A DNA stretch of 64,000 nt, from the NCBI RefSeq assembly GCF_964204645.1, contig NC_134034.1, positions 7,063,414-7,127,413 of the forward strand. The letters are read 5' to 3'. The stretch comes from Tubulanus polymorphus. Lineage: Eukaryota > Nemertea > Palaeonemertea > Tubulaniformes > Tubulanidae. The position numbers and the translations under genes are program-made. Below the pieces are notes generated by a model. That model did not search any database. It was not told the origin of the DNA and saw only the letters and a list, made by a program, of their open reading frames with translations. Below, piece after piece: positions 61,625 to 64,000 of the stretch; position 1 is the stretch's first letter, and each line of letters begins with the position of its first letter.

Positions 61625-62929
61625 ACTGTCGGACCGTAAACATCGAAAATTTAGCCCCATTCAATGGGGCGACATGTTTTTCGAGTCGTCATCCCGAAAT
61701 CAACCCGCAGGCCGATAGTCACTTCGATTATCAATTCAAGTATAAATTAACTAATTTATTGCTGCGGACTTCACATTCAGCCGAGGTCTTCAAAATTATA
61801 ACAATAGCCCATTTTCCTCATCAAATCATATTACCGATACACTGGAAATTTACTACTTTAGATTTTAAAAGCACTTTCGAGCCGTAAACATCGACGAATC
61901 GACGTGTGTCACTACATCGTCATTCCGGGGATCAGCTGCGAGTTTCTCCTCATCATGAGAATCAAATCGAGTACAAATTAATTTATTACTACCAGTGATT
62001 TGGCTGTGGGTTTCAAGGAGTTAGTTTAACAATACCTATTTTTCTTTACCGAATTAACCGTGTATTTACTAAAATAAATCTTTAGTGTACCGGGGAGTCG
62101 TAGGCCTAAACTAAACACGCCGAAGAGATATAGCGGAGAAAAGCTGTTATGTCGACGAGGTATCAAAATAAAAGAATATATTACTTTATTCGGCCGCGGG
62201 CTTCAACCTCTATATCAATACCATCAATACTCTATATTTCCTACAGTACATACCGATCATTGTCAAATGCACACGGTTTTTACTAAATACAAGTATATAA
62301 CACACTCCCATCCGTATGCTGGACTCACACTTGACATTCGGAGTAAGCGTTCGCTGTGGGGGAAAGGAGATCATTCGCTGTGTCGCTTGAAGTGTTTAAC
62401 GAGTTTTACGCGACCTTAAGGCTAGGCCTACCGGTACTGACCTTTACTGTCCCAAACAAACACAGTATAAATGTTGCGGTTATTAACGGACTCATTGGAT
62501 TGAACTTCAAAACAACATTTATGATATTTAGGAGGGTTGTTATTCAATAGGCCTACGACCAATCTGTCCGGATGTTAGGCCTACGCATATACATAGGCCT
62601 ACATAGGCTAGTAGCCTCTACTAGGTTAAAGCTAAATTCACTGTAAAGGAGGAATCAGATTTATTAAAATGCATGTTAATTTGTGATGAACTGGTTGTGA
62701 CTGGCAACGATCAATCACAATTATCTATTTTATTGCCAAAAATGAAGATTTTTTTGAAAATTTCGTCTGAGCAGACAGCTTTATAAGCCAGACTTTTTTC
62801 ATTTGAGTTTTTTTATCATAAATGAAACTGGTGTTTCATTAATTTCTAATGACTTAAGCCGGGTGAAGGTCGGCCTTGCTACGGCTTGTGACTCACTGCG
62901 ACGCCATTCCCTGCGATTGCAGCGACGAT
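61625..62929. other. Host-like spacer (copy 2)
   Basis: Duplicate of 50,849-52,153, including the TAGGCCTA cluster and the terminal GACGAT. No supported gene. Confidence 0.6.
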
Positions 62930-63123
62930 AGTAATAGGGGTAATGGGCTTTCATACCAAAGGTCGAAAGGTCGAGAAATTTTCCAAATGTGAAAATAACA
63001 ATAATTTCTACTTGAATTAGTCGCGTACACTCCTAATTCAAGTAGAAATTATTATTATTTTAACATTTGGAAAATTTCTCAACCTCTCAACCTTTGATAT
63101 GAAAGCCCATTACCCCTATTACT
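62930..63123. repeat. Snap-back terminal palindrome (copy 2 of E3 end)
   Basis: Duplicate of 52,154-52,347, same loop. Confidence 0.88.
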
Positions 63124-63385
63124 CTTAAAATAATCATACACATGAATAAAATATAAATGAATAACATATTTAAGTAATTAGAAAGGTAGGCTTTTAAGCC
63201 AGAGTACGAGAGTACGAGCTGTTATAGAATAGATATATAGATATATTTTAAACATATTTCAATATTTGTATTTGTATGAGTTAGATTTTTAAACATTAAA
63301 AGTGTTAGTAAAGTGTGATTGAAATAATTCATATTTAAATCATTGAACTTCTAAAATCAATTTAAAAAAAAAATTTAGTATTAAA

Positions 63386-64000
63386 ATGGAAGCAAATAAG
63401 AAGTACTACTGTTCAACATGTAGAATCAATATAGATAAATCCAAAAAATCAAGACACAATAAAACTAAAACACATTTAGAGAATAAATTGAAATTAGAAT
63501 ATGAAGATGATATATTAGAAACTAAATTAGATGAATTAAAGAATGAAAAAGAAACATACAAATGTGATACATGTAATCAATCATTCAGTGATAAAAGATA
63601 TTATAATGAACATTTAAAATCTAAAAGTCATATTAGAAATATGAATAATGATATTTTAGGTGAGGATTATTTTGATAATGACAATGATAAGAAACATAAG
63701 ACAATTAAAAGAATAAGAAATAAATTAAACAATAACAGACCATATATGGAATATGTAAGAAATTATATTAATTCATTAGATAATAAAAAAGATATAGAGA
63801 TAACCGAAGCATTTAAAAGTGATATTGGTCCAGGAGCTATTGAGTTTAAATTTCATAAAGGAAAAACATTAGAAGAAAATAAAAAACATTTAGAAAAATT
63901 GAAAAATATTATAAAAATAATTACAGATGTTGAATACCCTAAAATTAGTATATCTTCTAAAGTTAAATTTATAAAATCTGAAGATAAACCAATATATAAT
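63386..64000 (+). CDS. Polymerase B N-terminus, runs off the window
   Basis: Duplicate of the first 205 codons of 52,610. It differs at one visible residue (tyrosine for aspartate in the MEDVRN block). Open to the window end; contains the two zinc fingers. Confidence 0.82.
   Translation, partial: MEANKKYYCSTCRINIDKSKKSRHNKTKTHLENKLKLEYEDDILETKLDELKNEKETYKCDTCNQSFSDKRYYNEHLKSKSHIRNMNNDILGEDYFDNDNDKKHKTIKRIRNKLNNNRPYMEYVRNYINSLDNKKDIEITEAFKSDIGPGAIEFKFHKGKTLEENKKHLEKLKNIIKIITDVEYPKISISSKVKFIKSEDKPIYN

Larger units (their letters stand above)
58851..64000. repeat. 10.8-kb duplication, second unit (partial)
   Basis: Copies 48,075-53,224 at offset 10,776. It includes integrase, the unknown gene, HNH, the large palindrome, host spacer, small palindrome and polymerase N-terminus. 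The window ends within it. Confidence 0.92.

Overview
The window is a repeat-dense stretch of an animal nuclear genome, probably a marine invertebrate. That guess rests on BEL/Pao and Ty3/Gypsy LTR retrotransposons, a HARBI1-type transposase, CAAGATGGCCGCC-type dispersed repeats, clusters of the octamer TAGGCCTA, and Polinton/Maverick-like DNA elements. I cannot name the species. I see no convincing single-copy host gene, tRNA, rRNA or CRISPR array. Almost everything with coding capacity is mobile or viral in origin.

Layout. 1-7,117: non-coding host DNA with two long fold-back elements, palindromic MITEs, a Harbinger-type MITE, a hAT-like MITE and a 1.9-kb dispersed repeat. 7,118-22,286: one Ty3/Gypsy element on the minus strand with 1.4-kb LTRs. 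It is flanked by CAAG on both sides and has a BEL/Pao element (7,159-12,675) inserted 41 bp into its left LTR. 22,291-25,917: further copies of the dispersed repeats and another fold-back. 25,918-29,662: the left end of a Polinton-like element (E0), cut by a broken, minus-strand BEL element.

29,663-44,717: a 15-kb AT-rich Polinton-like element (E1) bounded by about 95-bp inverted repeats. It holds degraded genes for a protein-primed DNA polymerase B, a zinc-finger protein, a minor-capsid candidate, several small membrane proteins, a double-jelly-roll major capsid protein, a chromodomain integrase and an A32-type packaging ATPase. 44,718-45,846: a Harbinger transposase. 45,847-50,848: a 5-kb deletion derivative (E2) with a polymerase N-terminus, ATPase, integrase, a conserved unknown gene and an HNH endonuclease. 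Both of its ends are snap-back palindromes. 50,849-58,850: host DNA, a third polymerase copy (E3), a LINE relic, tandem repeats and the 5' half of another HNH gene (E4). 58,851-64,000 repeats 48,075-53,224 almost exactly, at an offset of 10,776 bp.

How the parts work together. The viral genes are those of a virion-forming, integrating DNA element: a protein-primed polymerase copies a linear genome with inverted ends, an integrase inserts it, an ATPase packages it, and capsid proteins form the shell. In this window nearly every copy is broken, and no polymerase copy keeps its complete catalytic palm. The points most worth following up are the terminal palindromes with a conserved apical loop, a 27-bp GC-rich palindromic insert found in frame in two unrelated genes, the exchangeable terminal gene (HNH versus a small predicted DNA-binding protein), and a shared 6-bp target duplication showing that one element half is inverted in this assembly.
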